In this document: positions 1-8,112 of the stretch, one piece after another
How the letters are laid out: each line of letters opens with the position of its first letter
Numbering within the stretch: position 1 is the first letter of the stretch
NCBI RefSeq assembly: GCF_007558865.1
Contig: NZ_VLPK01000002.1
Coordinates: forward strand, 558,001 to 622,000
DNA from: Mucilaginibacter corticis
GTDB taxonomy: Bacteria > Bacteroidota > Bacteroidia > Sphingobacteriales > Sphingobacteriaceae
Length of the DNA stretch: 64,000 nucleotides
Direction of reading: 5' to 3'
Made by a program: the position numbers and the translations under genes
Notes under the pieces: generated by a model
Told to the model about the DNA's origin: nothing
Database searches by the model: none
The model's input: the letters and a program-made list of their open reading frames with translations, nothing else

Positions 1-608
1 AAGCGATATTAAATCCGCTGTTCATATTCATGTTTATCTGTATGTTCGGCACAGCTATCACCGAGTTATTTACCGGTCAGTGGATTGACGTATTGCTGAA
101 AAACGTAACCCAAAATGCCTTATTGATCCTGACATTAGATACCGGTGTTATGGTTATAGGCCGTGCTTTTGCTAAACCGGTTTTGAAAAAAATTACACCA
201 CAGGCCTTACTGCTCATATCTGCCATACTTGGTGCAATAGGTATTTACCTTTTAGGTACACTTACCGGTAATGCGGTGTTCTTTGCTGCTATTGTCTTCG
301 GTATGGGGGTATGTTTCTTTTGGCCAACCATGCTTGGATTTGTTAATACCAACATGCCCGAAACTGGCGCCTTGGGCTTAAACCTGATGGGTGGCGCGGG
401 TATGTTTGCCGTATCTGTTTATACCATGATCATGGGCTCTTACTACGACAGGATTGTTGCCGACTCGCACGGTGATGACGCGCTTGCAGGAGCACAGATA
501 TTACATGCAACATTAGTTATTCCGTGTGTATTGGTTGTAGCGTTTATCGGATTGAATATTTATATGAAAGGCCGCAGTAAAAAGACTGCTGCCGCTATAC
601 AGGTGTAA
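1..608 (+). CDS. MFS transporter, C-terminal part (5' end outside window)
   Basis: The reading frame is already open at the first bases of the window, so the N-terminal half lies upstream. About 200 visible residues form roughly six hydrophobic segments, as expected for the second half of a 12-TM major facilitator permease, and end in a basic cytoplasmic tail (GRSKK). Small-residue helices such as FGMGVCFFWPTMLGF resemble sugar/metabolite MFS carriers of Bacteroidota. The next two genes are a nucleoside-type MFS permease and a sugar-isomerase-like protein, so a carbohydrate substrate is plausible but unproven. A hairpin terminator follows the stop codon. Confidence 0.8.
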   Translation, partial: AILNPLFIFMFICMFGTAITELFTGQWIDVLLKNVTQNALLILTLDTGVMVIGRAFAKPVLKKITPQALLLISAILGAIGIYLLGTLTGNAVFFAAIVFGMGVCFFWPTMLGFVNTNMPETGALGLNLMGGAGMFAVSVYTMIMGSYYDRIVADSHGDDALAGAQILHATLVIPCVLVVAFIGLNIYMKGRSKKTAAAIQV

Positions 609-632
609 TCACTTATTCAATAAATAATAGCA

Positions 633-666
633 AAAGCGATGGGTTTTAAACTCATCGCTTTTTTGT
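633..666 (+). terminator. Hairpin terminator of the GCGATGGGTTT repeat family
   Basis: The arms AAAGCGATGGGTTT and AAACTCATCGCTTT form a near-perfect stem followed by a T-run, 25 nt after the MFS stop codon. An almost identical hairpin follows the next permease gene, and related palindromes without T-runs occur near 30285 and 52363, so this terminator belongs to a dispersed repeat family. Confidence 0.7.
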
Positions 667-731
667 TAACAATCATTAAAGGATATTACTATTTTTAGCA
701 ATTGATCTTATTTAAAACAACCACACTACTA

Positions 732-1961
732 ATGAATCCATCTGTTAAAATTAAATTATCGGTAATGATGTTCCTTCAGTTTTTTGTCTGGGGAGGATGG
801 TATGTTACCATGGGGCCCTTCGCAGGGACTAACCTGCACGCAACCGGCGCACAAACCGGCTCACTTTATTCCACACAATCATGGGGCGCTATTATTGCTC
901 CGTTTATAGTAGGCATGATCGCCGACAGGTTTTTCAATGCCGAAAAGATATTAGGAGTATTGCACATCATCGGTGCCGTGTTAATGTACCAGGCATACAA
1001 GGCTGCTGATATTTCTGCATTTTACCCTTACATATTAGGTTACATGATCTTGTATATGCCAACGCTTGCATTGGTTAACTCGGTTTCATTTAATCAGATG
1101 AAAGATACCGAAAAAGAGTTTTCATCCATACGCGTTTGGGGCACAATTGGCTGGATAGTTGCCGGTTTGGCTATCAGTTACCTTTTTCATTGGGATTCGG
1201 CAGAGAACCTGTCAAAAGGCTTTTTAAAATACACTTTCTTAATGTCGGGCATTGCCTCATTAGTATTGGGATTGTTTAGCTTTACCTTGCCTGCTACGCC
1301 ACCTAAGCCATCAAACGGCGAGAAAGTTAGCATAGCGCAGATACTGGGTTTGGATGCTTTGAAACTACTTAAAGATAAAAACTACCTGGTTTTCTTTATC
1401 GCCTCGATCCTGATCTGTATCCCACTGGCATTTTATTACCAAAATGCCAATAGCTTTTTAACAGATATCAAGATCGATAACCCGACAGGTAAAATGACCA
1501 TTGGCCAGATCTCAGAAGCCGCATTTATTTTGGCACTGCCTATTTTCTTCAAAAAATTCGGCTTTAAATGGACAATTGTAGTGGGTATGCTTGCCTGGGC
1601 CTTACGTTATGCCATGTTTGCTTATGGCAATGCCGGCGAGTTAAGCTTCCTGTTGATTATAGGTATAGCGTTGCACGGGGTATGTTATGATTTCTTCTTC
1701 GTGTCCGGGCAGATCTACACCGACTCGAAAGCCGGTCCGCAATACAAAAGCGCCGCACAGGGTATGATCACTTTGGCCACTTATGGCGTGGGTATGTTGA
1801 TCGGTTTCTACATAGCCGGTTTGATATCTGATGCCTACAATGCCGGTGGCGTTCATGATTGGAAAATGATCTGGCTGATCCCTGCGGGTATTGCTGCTGT
1901 AGTAATGGTATTGTTCCTGTTGTTTTTTAATGATAAAACTAAAACAGAGGTAAAAACTTAG
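732..1961 (+). CDS. Nucleoside-type MFS permease (NupG-like)
   Basis: Predicted inner-membrane proton symporter of about 409 residues with 12 hydrophobic segments. The N-terminal segment LSVMMFLQFFVWGGWYVT followed by a short loop, and the motif IRVWGTIGWIVAG near residue 135, are typical of the nucleoside:H+ symporter (Nuc_H_symport) family. I chose the ATG at 732; a TTG at 702 in the same frame would add ten residues without hydrophobic character and overlap the probable promoter. In Bacteroidota such permeases commonly sit beside sugar-phosphate isomerase-like and oxidoreductase genes, as here, so the true substrate may be a sugar or nucleoside. Its own hairpin terminator follows. Confidence 0.88.
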   Translation: MNPSVKIKLSVMMFLQFFVWGGWYVTMGPFAGTNLHATGAQTGSLYSTQSWGAIIAPFIVGMIADRFFNAEKILGVLHIIGAVLMYQAYKAADISAFYPYILGYMILYMPTLALVNSVSFNQMKDTEKEFSSIRVWGTIGWIVAGLAISYLFHWDSAENLSKGFLKYTFLMSGIASLVLGLFSFTLPATPPKPSNGEKVSIAQILGLDALKLLKDKNYLVFFIASILICIPLAFYYQNANSFLTDIKIDNPTGKMTIGQISEAAFILALPIFFKKFGFKWTIVVGMLAWALRYAMFAYGNAGELSFLLIIGIALHGVCYDFFFVSGQIYTDSKAGPQYKSAAQGMITLATYGVGMLIGFYIAGLISDAYNAGGVHDWKMIWLIPAGIAAVVMVLFLLFFNDKTKTEVKT

Positions 1962-1980
1962 CTGCTTAAATAGCAATTAA

Positions 1981-2012
1981 CAGCGATGGGTTTTAAACTC
2001 ATCGCTTTTTTT
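1981..2012 (+). terminator. Hairpin terminator, second copy of the GCGATGGGTTT family
   Basis: GCGATGGGTTT and AAACTCATCGC pair across a short centre and are followed by seven T residues, 20 nt after the permease stop codon. The hairpin is the same as the one at 633-666, down to the same G-T mismatch position. Confidence 0.7.
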
Positions 2013-2080
2013 ACGTCTATACTGTACAATCAATCACAGATATTACTAATTTTAGCCAACTAAATACAAACACTAATTTC

Positions 2081-2956
2081 ATGACAAATAGAAGAACGTT
2101 CTTAACACAGGCAGGTTTACTGTCGGCAGGTGTTATCATTGCGCCAAACTTGTTATCGGCCAAACCTGTTAAAAATGTAGGTCTGCAGCTATACAGCTTG
2201 CGCGACCAGTTACCTAAAGATGTAAAAGGCGTTATTGCCAAAGTTGCAGCAGCAGGCTACAAAGAAGTTGAGCCTTTTGGTTACAGCAAAAAAGCCGGTT
2301 TCTGGGGCCTTGACCCTAAAGCTTTCAGCAGCTTATTAAAAGCAAATGGTCTGAGCACGCCAAGCGCGCACTATGATATGAACGAATACTTAGGTTCGGG
2401 CAAGATGGATAATTTTAACGATTACATCGAGGCTGCTAACGCTACCGGCCAAAGCCATATCATCATCCCGTCAATAAACGGCGAATACGTTAAAACTGTA
2501 GACGAGTGTAAAGCCGTTGCAGAAAAAATGAACAAAGCAGCCGAGATCTGCCAAAAATCAGGCTTGAAATTAGGTTACCACAACCACAATTTCGAGTGGA
2601 AACCAATTGGTAATACCACGTTTTACGATACTGTTATAGATAACACAGATCCTAAGCTGGTAGCTATGGAGATGGATATTTACTGGGTAGTGCGTTCGGG
2701 CAAAGATCCGTTAGAGCTTTTTGCGAAACACCCGGGCCGTTTTGAGTTTGTACACATTAAAGATATGGACAAAACCAACAACGGTTTAAATACCGAAATT
2801 GGTACCGGTACAATTGATTTTGTGAAGATACTGGCACAGGCTAAACAAGGCGGTGTAAAACACTTTATTGTTGAGCAGGAAAACTATACCAATATCGATC
2901 CTTATGTAAGCATTACGCAAAGTGCTAAGTACATTAAGGATAAGATAAGTATATAA
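2081..2956 (+). CDS. Secreted sugar phosphate isomerase/epimerase-like TIM-barrel protein
   Basis: 291 residues. The N-terminus carries a twin-arginine signal (NRRTFLTQAG) followed by a hydrophobic stretch ending near LLSAKP, so export by Tat is predicted. The rest matches the xylose isomerase-like/AP-endonuclease-2 TIM-barrel fold: VGLQLYSLRD at strand 1, YKEVEPFGY, a metal-site-like YHNHNFEW near residue 168, MEMDIYWV near 206, FVHIKDMD near 229 and a late VEQEN. These His/Glu/Asp positions are the usual divalent-metal ligands. The exact substrate cannot be read from sequence; members of this family act on keto-sugars or inositols. The permease upstream may import the product. A -7-like box TAATTTTAG lies at 2047. 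Confidence 0.85.
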   Translation: MTNRRTFLTQAGLLSAGVIIAPNLLSAKPVKNVGLQLYSLRDQLPKDVKGVIAKVAAAGYKEVEPFGYSKKAGFWGLDPKAFSSLLKANGLSTPSAHYDMNEYLGSGKMDNFNDYIEAANATGQSHIIIPSINGEYVKTVDECKAVAEKMNKAAEICQKSGLKLGYHNHNFEWKPIGNTTFYDTVIDNTDPKLVAMEMDIYWVVRSGKDPLELFAKHPGRFEFVHIKDMDKTNNGLNTEIGTGTIDFVKILAQAKQGGVKHFIVEQENYTNIDPYVSITQSAKYIKDKISI

Positions 2957-2984
2957 GTTAAAAACTTATTGCTTCAAATTTACC

Positions 2985-3072
2985 CGTCATTGCGAGGAAC
3001 GAATCAATCTCTACGCGATAGGTTATCATATACCAAGCCTATGTAGAGATTGCTTCGTTCCTCGCAATGACG
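2985..3072. repeat. Long nested palindrome (CGTCATTGCGAGG family)
   Basis: The left arm CGTCATTGCGAGGAACGAA...CAATCTCTAC and the right arm GTAGAGATTG...TTCGTTCCTCGCAATGACG are reverse complements over about 30 nt each, around a ~28-nt centre. It occupies the gap between the TIM-barrel gene and the ABC ATPase. A one-arm remnant sits at 39726. Palindromes of this kind are dispersed in many Bacteroidota genomes; no protein is encoded. Confidence 0.85.
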
Positions 3073-3095
3073 TTTGTTTTGAAAAGGATATCACC

Positions 3096-3845
3096 ATGAT
3101 CACCATAACAAACATTCATAAAACATTTAACAGGGGCAAGGCCAACCAGGTAAACGCGGTTAACGGGCTTGACCTGGTTATTAATGATGAAGAGTTTGTG
3201 GTGATAGTAGGATCGAACGGATCCGGTAAAACTACGTTGCTGAACCTCATCTCGGGTAGCCTGTTACCTTCATCAGGCACCATCGATATCAACGGCGACG
3301 ATGTTACCAAACTGGCCGACTACCAACGCAGCAAATGGATAGCACGTGTTTTTCAAAACCCTATGAGCGGTACGGCATCCGAATTAAGCATTCTCGATAA
3401 TTTCAGGCTGGCTGCCATACGTACAAAGGTTAAGGGTTTAACCATTGGTATAAACGATGCTTTTAAGCAGCAGGTTAAACAAAAGATAGCCACGCTGGGC
3501 ATGGGCCTTGAAAATAAGATAGATCAGCCCATGGGTACTTTATCGGGCGGGCAGCGCCAGGCGCTAACCTTATTGATGAGTGTGATGGACGAGTGTAAGA
3601 TCTTATTGCTTGACGAACCCACCGCGGCACTCGACCCGCGATCGGCAGAAGTGGTGATGAGCACTGCCGATAAATTAAGTAAAGAATTTAAACTGACCAC
3701 AATATTAGTCACCCATAATTTAAAAGATGCCTACAATTATGGAACGCGTATTATCCAGATGGCAGAAGGCGCTATCATTAAAGATTTTGCCGCCAAACAA
3801 AAAGAACATTTAAAACAGAATGACCTGTTTGAGTGGTTTGGATAG
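3096..3845 (+). CDS. ABC transporter ATP-binding protein (COG1101-like)
   Basis: 249-residue cytoplasmic ATPase. Walker A is GSNGSGKTTLLN near residue 39, the signature motif is LSGGQRQAL near 150, Walker B is ILLLDEPTAALDP near 169, and the switch histidine lies in VTHNL. The extended LSGGQRQALTLLM and the wording around Walker B resemble the COG1101/PhnK-like group whose usual partners are a branched-chain-type permease and an ABC substrate-binding protein. Neither partner is adjacent, and the gene is bracketed by two unrelated palindromic repeats, so the ATPase is an orphan here. The role in import is inferred from family only. Confidence 0.88.
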   Translation: MITITNIHKTFNRGKANQVNAVNGLDLVINDEEFVVIVGSNGSGKTTLLNLISGSLLPSSGTIDINGDDVTKLADYQRSKWIARVFQNPMSGTASELSILDNFRLAAIRTKVKGLTIGINDAFKQQVKQKIATLGMGLENKIDQPMGTLSGGQRQALTLLMSVMDECKILLLDEPTAALDPRSAEVVMSTADKLSKEFKLTTILVTHNLKDAYNYGTRIIQMAEGAIIKDFAAKQKEHLKQNDLFEWFG

Positions 3846-3864
3846 TGTAGCTATGCCAGGCCCC

Positions 3865-3964
3865 GTGCGATTCCCTCCCAACGGGAGGGTGCAGGGAGGG
3901 GTTTCGCAAAAATGATATATTCACTAAACCCCTACCTCCTCCTTCCCCAGGGAAGGAATCGCAC
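3865..3964. repeat. Long palindromic repeat (GTGCGATTCCCT family)
   Basis: GTGCGATTCCCTCCC...GGGAGGGG opens and CCCCTACCTCC...GGGAAGGAATCGCAC closes the element; the outer arms are reverse complements and each half also folds on itself. It fills the space between the ABC ATPase stop codon and the next small gene. The open frame running through it is a by-product of the repeat. Confidence 0.75.
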
Positions 3965-4025
3965 ATTCCCTTGCTTTTGTATTGCACATCTTTTTTGGCA
4001 AACTTATTGTATTCATCCAACCACT

Positions 4026-4268
4026 ATGATGAACAATAAATTTCAAAACATATCTGATGCGTACCAGCTGGTTAGCGGTGCCAGGATCAAAGGCAAAAAG
4101 CAAGACGAAATTTTTGAATTGGGCGAATACGATGCCAACAAAAGGGGATACACCGTATACCCGGTTGACAACGGCGTGAGGTATGACGACTTTAGTGTTG
4201 TAGTAGCCGAAAAAGAACTGAAGAACAATTTCCTGATAGAGGTAATAAAAGCGAGCATAGCTGCTTAA
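4026..4268 (+). CDS. Small conserved-looking hypothetical protein
   Basis: About 80 residues, beginning MMNNKFQNISDAYQ. No signal peptide or membrane segment; mixed charged composition with YDANKRGYTVYPVDNGVRYDDFSVV in the middle. I placed the start at the double ATG at 4026/4029 because the frame upstream runs through a palindromic repeat. I do not recognise the family. Codon use and a GC pattern like the neighbours suggest a real gene. Confidence 0.55.
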   Translation: MMNNKFQNISDAYQLVSGARIKGKKQDEIFELGEYDANKRGYTVYPVDNGVRYDDFSVVVAEKELKNNFLIEVIKASIAA

Positions 4269-4275
4269 AAAGCAA

Positions 4276-4367
4276 TGTCATTTCGAAGCGATAGCGAGAA
4301 ATCTTAAAAGATATGCTACGGATCGCTTTTATAAGATTTCTCACTCGTTCCTCGTTTCGAAATGACA
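4276..4367. repeat. Palindromic repeat (TGTCATTTCGAAGCG family)
   Basis: TGTCATTTCGA...GAGAAATCTTA and its complement TAAGATTTCTC...TCGAAATGACA form a ~92-nt inverted repeat between convergent genes. It could act as a bidirectional transcription stop, but it has no T-run directly after the stem. Confidence 0.75.
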
Positions 4368-4376
4368 GGGTGGAAT

Positions 4377-5639
4377 TTATTTTTTGTATGTAATCTTAAA
4401 AATAGTCCCTTTACTATCGTCTGTTACGTATAATGATCCGTCAGGGCCTTGGGCCAATCCGCATGGACGGTGTACAGCGGCACCAGATGCCTTTTGTTCT
4501 GCAGTGCCTGCAAATCCATCAGCAAATACTTCCCATTTTCCGTCAGGTTTACCATTTTTAAATGGCTGAAATACCACACAATACCCGTTTTGTGGCAACG
4601 GTGCGCGGTTCCATGAACCGTGAAATGCTATAAAAGCGCCATTCTTATATTTCGCCGGGAACTGGTTGCCGGTGTAAAATAGTAAGCCATCCGGCGCATA
4701 GTGTCCCGGGTATGCGGCTACCGGATTGATGTATTTAGGATCGGCACCTTTTACGCCATCACCGCCATATTCAGGGCCCATCATGTTTTTGTGTTTCTGC
4801 CAGTCGTAATAAACATACGGCCAGCCTGCGTTATCGCCTTTTTTTAGCGCGAACATACATTCGGCAGGTAGTTCGGCAGATTGCTGCTGTGTATATAGTT
4901 TCGGGAAAAGGTCATGCAGCGCATCGCGGCCATGCTGCATTACAAATAGCTGGTTGTCTTGCTGGTTCCAGGCAATGCCCACCACATTACGTAATCCCCA
5001 GGCATAGTGCGATTCTTTGCTATAAGTTTGATTAGGCACGTTAGCTTTAAACTGCCAGATCCCGGCGGTCGAATCTAAAATAGGGCAGCCGGTGCGCTTT
5101 TTGTCATACTCTTCGCAAATGTTACTTGGCGCACCAATGTTCACGTATATATTGCCATCATTGTCTAAAGTTAATGCTTTAGGCTGATGATGGTCAATGT
5201 CGATCAGTCCGTGAACAATAGTTTCAGGGCTGTTTGGATCGATAACCTGGTTATTGGCATCAAGCTTATAACGGAATACCGAGTTTTTTGACGATGCATA
5301 TAAATAACCATCTTTAATAGCGATGCCTGTACCGCCGTAATCGCCGAAACTGGTTTTTACGGTAGCTTTTCCGCCTTCTTCGTGCAGCACAACAATGCCT
5401 TTACTTTTGCGGGTGCTGGCCATGTGTACATAAATATCATGTTGAGGTGTAACTACCAAATGCCTTGCGCTGCCCAGGTCGTCAGCAATTACTGAAAGGT
5501 CAAACCCGGCGGGCACCGTTATACCTGCTACGGCAGCTTTGTTTTTTACCGGCGGATCATTCTTTAAAGCGTTTAATGATAAAAATCCGCCTACTGCAGC
5601 CAGCGGTAATAACAGGGAGAATATTCTTTTATTTTTCAT
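4377..5639 (-). CDS. Secreted glucose/sorbosone dehydrogenase-like beta-propeller protein
   Basis: About 420 residues. The N-terminus MKNKRIFSLLLPLAAVGGFL is a signal peptide or membrane anchor; I preferred this ATG at 5639 over one eleven codons upstream. The mature part resembles PQQ-dependent sugar dehydrogenases of the GSDH/sorbosone dehydrogenase family: an opening VPAGFDLSVIADDLGSARHL, HYAWGLRNVVGIAW, a PYVYYDW segment, GLLFYTGNQFP, IAFHGSWNR and the closing RPCGLAQGPDGSLYVTDD repeat. Periplasmic oxidation of a sugar or aldose is the family role; the electron acceptor and substrate are unknown. A CEEYDKKRTGCP insertion could hold a disulfide. Confidence 0.82.
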   Translation of the reverse strand: MKNKRIFSLLLPLAAVGGFLSLNALKNDPPVKNKAAVAGITVPAGFDLSVIADDLGSARHLVVTPQHDIYVHMASTRKSKGIVVLHEEGGKATVKTSFGDYGGTGIAIKDGYLYASSKNSVFRYKLDANNQVIDPNSPETIVHGLIDIDHHQPKALTLDNDGNIYVNIGAPSNICEEYDKKRTGCPILDSTAGIWQFKANVPNQTYSKESHYAWGLRNVVGIAWNQQDNQLFVMQHGRDALHDLFPKLYTQQQSAELPAECMFALKKGDNAGWPYVYYDWQKHKNMMGPEYGGDGVKGADPKYINPVAAYPGHYAPDGLLFYTGNQFPAKYKNGAFIAFHGSWNRAPLPQNGYCVVFQPFKNGKPDGKWEVFADGFAGTAEQKASGAAVHRPCGLAQGPDGSLYVTDDSKGTIFKITYKK

Positions 5640-5875
5640 GGTTCTAAGTTTATCTATCAAAAATAAATACAAATAATATGAAAGCTGTTAACCAAATAAA
5701 ATATTATCAAAGCTTTTACAATCCGTTCAAAATTTTACACTTCGAAATTTAGTATTGAGTAATTGGTTTATTTAAGAATTTAATTCTTAATAATAAATGT
5801 TATGCAATTTAATTGAATATGTTGATTAAACCATCGGTGGTTATTTAGCGTCATAGAGGTATAAATATTAACAAT

Positions 5876-6616
5876 ATGAAAAAGATAGCTTTAATATCAG
5901 CAATAGCATTAAGTGGTTTATTTTTTAACACTGCAAATGCACAAATACACATAGGTTTTGGTATCCATATTAATACCCCGGCCGTTAGGGTTGTAGCCGC
6001 CGCACCGGTTTACACCGAGTACACTCCAGCAGACGATTATTATTACCTGCCGGATGTTGACGCCTACTACAGCGTACCCGAAAGATGTTATTATTATAAC
6101 GATGGCGACAACTGGGTAACCGCCACTTACCTGCCCGGCGAATACCGTAACTACGACTGGAGAAGCGCACGCCATTATGAAGTACGCGCAAACCGCCCTT
6201 ATTTAAATGCGGATGTTTACAGGGCTAGATACCGGGGTAACGTTTATGACTGGAGACGTTTCAATGATCGCAGGTTTTATGCCCGCGAAGACCGCAGGGA
6301 TGATAACTTCAGGTTTGAAAGGCGCGACGACCGCCGTGGTATAGCGCATGATGACAGCCGTTTCCAACGCGATTTTGGCCGCGGTCCGCAAAACTGGTCA
6401 GCGCCGCAAGGCAGAAACAATGACCGTGGTCCGCAAAACTGGGGTAACCGCGATCAGGGAAGAAACGATAACCGTCAGCAAAACCGCGATAATGGCAACC
6501 AGGGCAGGTTTGATAACCGCCAAAATGGAAACGATAACCGCGGAAGAGATAACAATTCAAACGAACACTTTGCCGACTATCGTGGTCAAAATGGTCATGA
6601 CAGGTTCAGGTCTTAA
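5876..6616 (+). CDS. Secreted Tyr/Arg/Asn-rich protein of unknown function
   Basis: 246 residues. A clean signal peptide (MKKIALISAIALSGLFF, cleavage near ANA-QIH) is followed by a Tyr-rich region (DDYYYLPDVDAYYSVPE), a block of WRR/FNDRRFYAR, and a low-complexity tail rich in Gly, Asn, Gln, Arg and Asp with repeated PQNW and DNRQ units. Similar secreted proteins with a conserved YY/W core and disordered basic tail are common and unnamed in Sphingobacteriaceae. The charge suggests binding to polyanions at the surface, but that is only a guess. A terminator hairpin follows. Confidence 0.75.
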   Translation: MKKIALISAIALSGLFFNTANAQIHIGFGIHINTPAVRVVAAAPVYTEYTPADDYYYLPDVDAYYSVPERCYYYNDGDNWVTATYLPGEYRNYDWRSARHYEVRANRPYLNADVYRARYRGNVYDWRRFNDRRFYAREDRRDDNFRFERRDDRRGIAHDDSRFQRDFGRGPQNWSAPQGRNNDRGPQNWGNRDQGRNDNRQQNRDNGNQGRFDNRQNGNDNRGRDNNSNEHFADYRGQNGHDRFRS

Positions 6617-6643
6617 TATAATTTCCTCCATCATATATAATAG

Positions 6644-6670
6644 AAAAAGCCACTGTAAGGTGGCTTTTTT
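6644..6670 (+). terminator. Rho-independent terminator
   Basis: AAAAAGCCACTGTAAGGTGGCTTTTTT: a GCCAC/GTGGC stem with a short loop and flanking A and T runs, 27 nt after the preceding stop codon and before the convergent aldo/keto reductase gene, so it could serve both. Confidence 0.8.
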
Positions 6671-6694
6671 GTTGTATAAAGATTTTTAGCTTTG

Positions 6695-7642
6695 TTAATA
6701 TTCGCTCGCCTCATTCAATAGGGCTATCGCTTCAGCATCTAATTTTAATTTTACCGCTTGTGTAGTGTCATGTAACTGACCAACAGAGGTAGCGCTGGCA
6801 ATAGGGGCGGTTATCCCCGGCCGGGCAATTACCCAGGCAATGGCAACACTTGCAGGTGTTGTTTGATATTGTGCGGCTACCTTATCCAGCGCGGCCAGTA
6901 TTTTTGAACCTCGTATATCAAAGTATTTTTTTACCCCACTGCCGCGAGGGCTTTTTGAAAGATCAGCATCCGACCGGTATTTGCCGGTAAGAAACCCGCT
7001 GGCTAACGAATAAAAAGTAATAACACCAATATTGTTTTTAACGCAAAGCGGTTCAAGTTCGGTTTCATAACCTTTACGATCATACAAATTATACTCGGGC
7101 TGCAGGGTTTCATAATACGCCAGTCCGTTTGCTTTGCTTACTTCAAGTGCTTCTGTAAGGCGCGCCGCGTCATAGTTTGATGCCCCAACCGCCCTTACTT
7201 TTCCCTGTTTTATCAGGTCGGTAAAGGTAGCGAGCGTTTCTTCAAGCGGTGTATTCTTATCATCGTCATGCGATTGATAGAGATCGATATAATCTGTTTG
7301 CAAACGTTTTAATGAATCTTCAACAGCTTTGGTGATGTAGGATCTTGACAGACCTTTGCCGGCAATCATGGGCTTACCCACTTTTGTAGCAATGATAACC
7401 TTGTCACGCTTGCCCGACTGTTTAAGCCAGTTGCCGATAATGGTTTCTGACTCGCCGCCCACGTTGCCCGATTTCCATTTAGAATAAACATCAGCAGTAT
7501 CAATAAACTCAAGCCCCGAATCAACATAAGCGTCTAACACTTCAAACGATTGCTTTTCGTCAATGGTCCAGCCAAAAACATTGCCGCCCAGGCAAAACGG
7601 GCTCACCATAATACCTGATCTGCCTAATTCTCTTTTTTCCAT
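6695..7642 (-). CDS. Aldo/keto reductase
   Basis: 315 residues, full length for the aldo/keto reductase superfamily. It begins MEKRELGRSGIMVSPFCLGG. The catalytic tetrad is visible: Asp and Tyr in FIDTADVYSKW, Lys in VIIATKVGKP and His in YIDLYQSHDDD. NADPH-binding elements appear later (GASNYDAAR, FYSLASGFLTGKY, GITAPIASATS). Cytosolic NADPH-dependent reduction of an aldehyde or ketone is predicted; the substrate is unknown. It lies downstream of a small gene on the same strand, separated by a hairpin. Confidence 0.92.
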   Translation of the reverse strand: MEKRELGRSGIMVSPFCLGGNVFGWTIDEKQSFEVLDAYVDSGLEFIDTADVYSKWKSGNVGGESETIIGNWLKQSGKRDKVIIATKVGKPMIAGKGLSRSYITKAVEDSLKRLQTDYIDLYQSHDDDKNTPLEETLATFTDLIKQGKVRAVGASNYDAARLTEALEVSKANGLAYYETLQPEYNLYDRKGYETELEPLCVKNNIGVITFYSLASGFLTGKYRSDADLSKSPRGSGVKKYFDIRGSKILAALDKVAAQYQTTPASVAIAWVIARPGITAPIASATSVGQLHDTTQAVKLKLDAEAIALLNEASEY

Positions 7643-7657
7643 AGTGATGCCTCACCT

Positions 7658-7686
7658 AAATCCTCTCCAAAAGAGAGGATTTTTAC
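7658..7686 (-). terminator. Possible weak terminator
   Basis: AAATCCTCTC and GAGAGGATTT pair around a short loop between two minus-strand genes. Followed on the minus strand by only a modest T content, so it may equally be a repeat remnant. Confidence 0.35.
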
Positions 7687-7692
7687 ATTGCT

Positions 7693-7932
7693 TTAATCGT
7701 GTAATTTCAATATTTGTTCAACCATTTCATCAACCCAGCTAAACAGGTAAGGTTCTGTACCGGCAATTTTTTGCCAGTTGCCGTTTTCGTCAGGTGCTAT
7801 CACTAAATGCAGGGTGTCGTCTATCGCGTCAAATTGATAGGCTCTTTTAAAGCTGCCGTAAGTAATGTGTTTAATAATCCCGTTTACCGGTCCTTCTGTT
7901 CCGGTTAGGGTAGCGCTAAATTGTGGTTCCAT
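7693..7932 (-). CDS. Small hypothetical protein
   Basis: 79 residues starting MEPQFSATLTGTEGPVNG, with alternating hydrophobic/polar residues (TLHLVIAPDENGNWQKI) suggesting a small beta-rich cytosolic fold. No signal peptide, cysteine or recognisable motif. Located just upstream of the aldo/keto reductase on the same strand. I do not recognise the family; similar short proteins are common and unnamed in Sphingobacteriaceae. Confidence 0.55.
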   Translation of the reverse strand: MEPQFSATLTGTEGPVNGIIKHITYGSFKRAYQFDAIDDTLHLVIAPDENGNWQKIAGTEPYLFSWVDEMVEQILKLHD

Positions 7933-8059
7933 AGTTTGTTTATAACAGCATTTTTACCACTTGTGTTTTAGCAAATCTTTGCCTGTTTCGCTGTATTAAA
8001 GTGTGCGTAATAAACTCTTTACACAAGCACAAAAAACATTGCAAACTTTTTTAGTCAAA

Positions 8060-8076
8060 TTGGTATTACTAACCAA
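8060..8076. promoter_or_regulatory. Possible operator upstream of the MacAB-TolC-like operon
   Basis: TTGGT and ACCAA form a short inverted repeat separated by seven bases, 37 nt before the first gene of the efflux operon. Only the symmetry and position support it. Confidence 0.25.
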
Positions 8077-8112
8077 ATGAAACTCAATAGCATAGTTTAA
8101 AACATTATCACA

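Noticed and set aside
702..731. TTG start for the nucleoside-type MFS permease
   Set aside because: It would add ten residues covering the promoter-like sequence; ATG 732 gives the normal family N-terminus.
3912..4025. In-frame extension of the small hypothetical gene
   Set aside because: The extension lies in a palindromic repeat; the double ATG at 4026 is a better start.
6348..6689. Long frames overlapping the secreted Asn/Arg-rich protein
   Set aside because: The GC-rich repetitive coding sequence keeps several frames open; only the signal-peptide frame has a coherent product.
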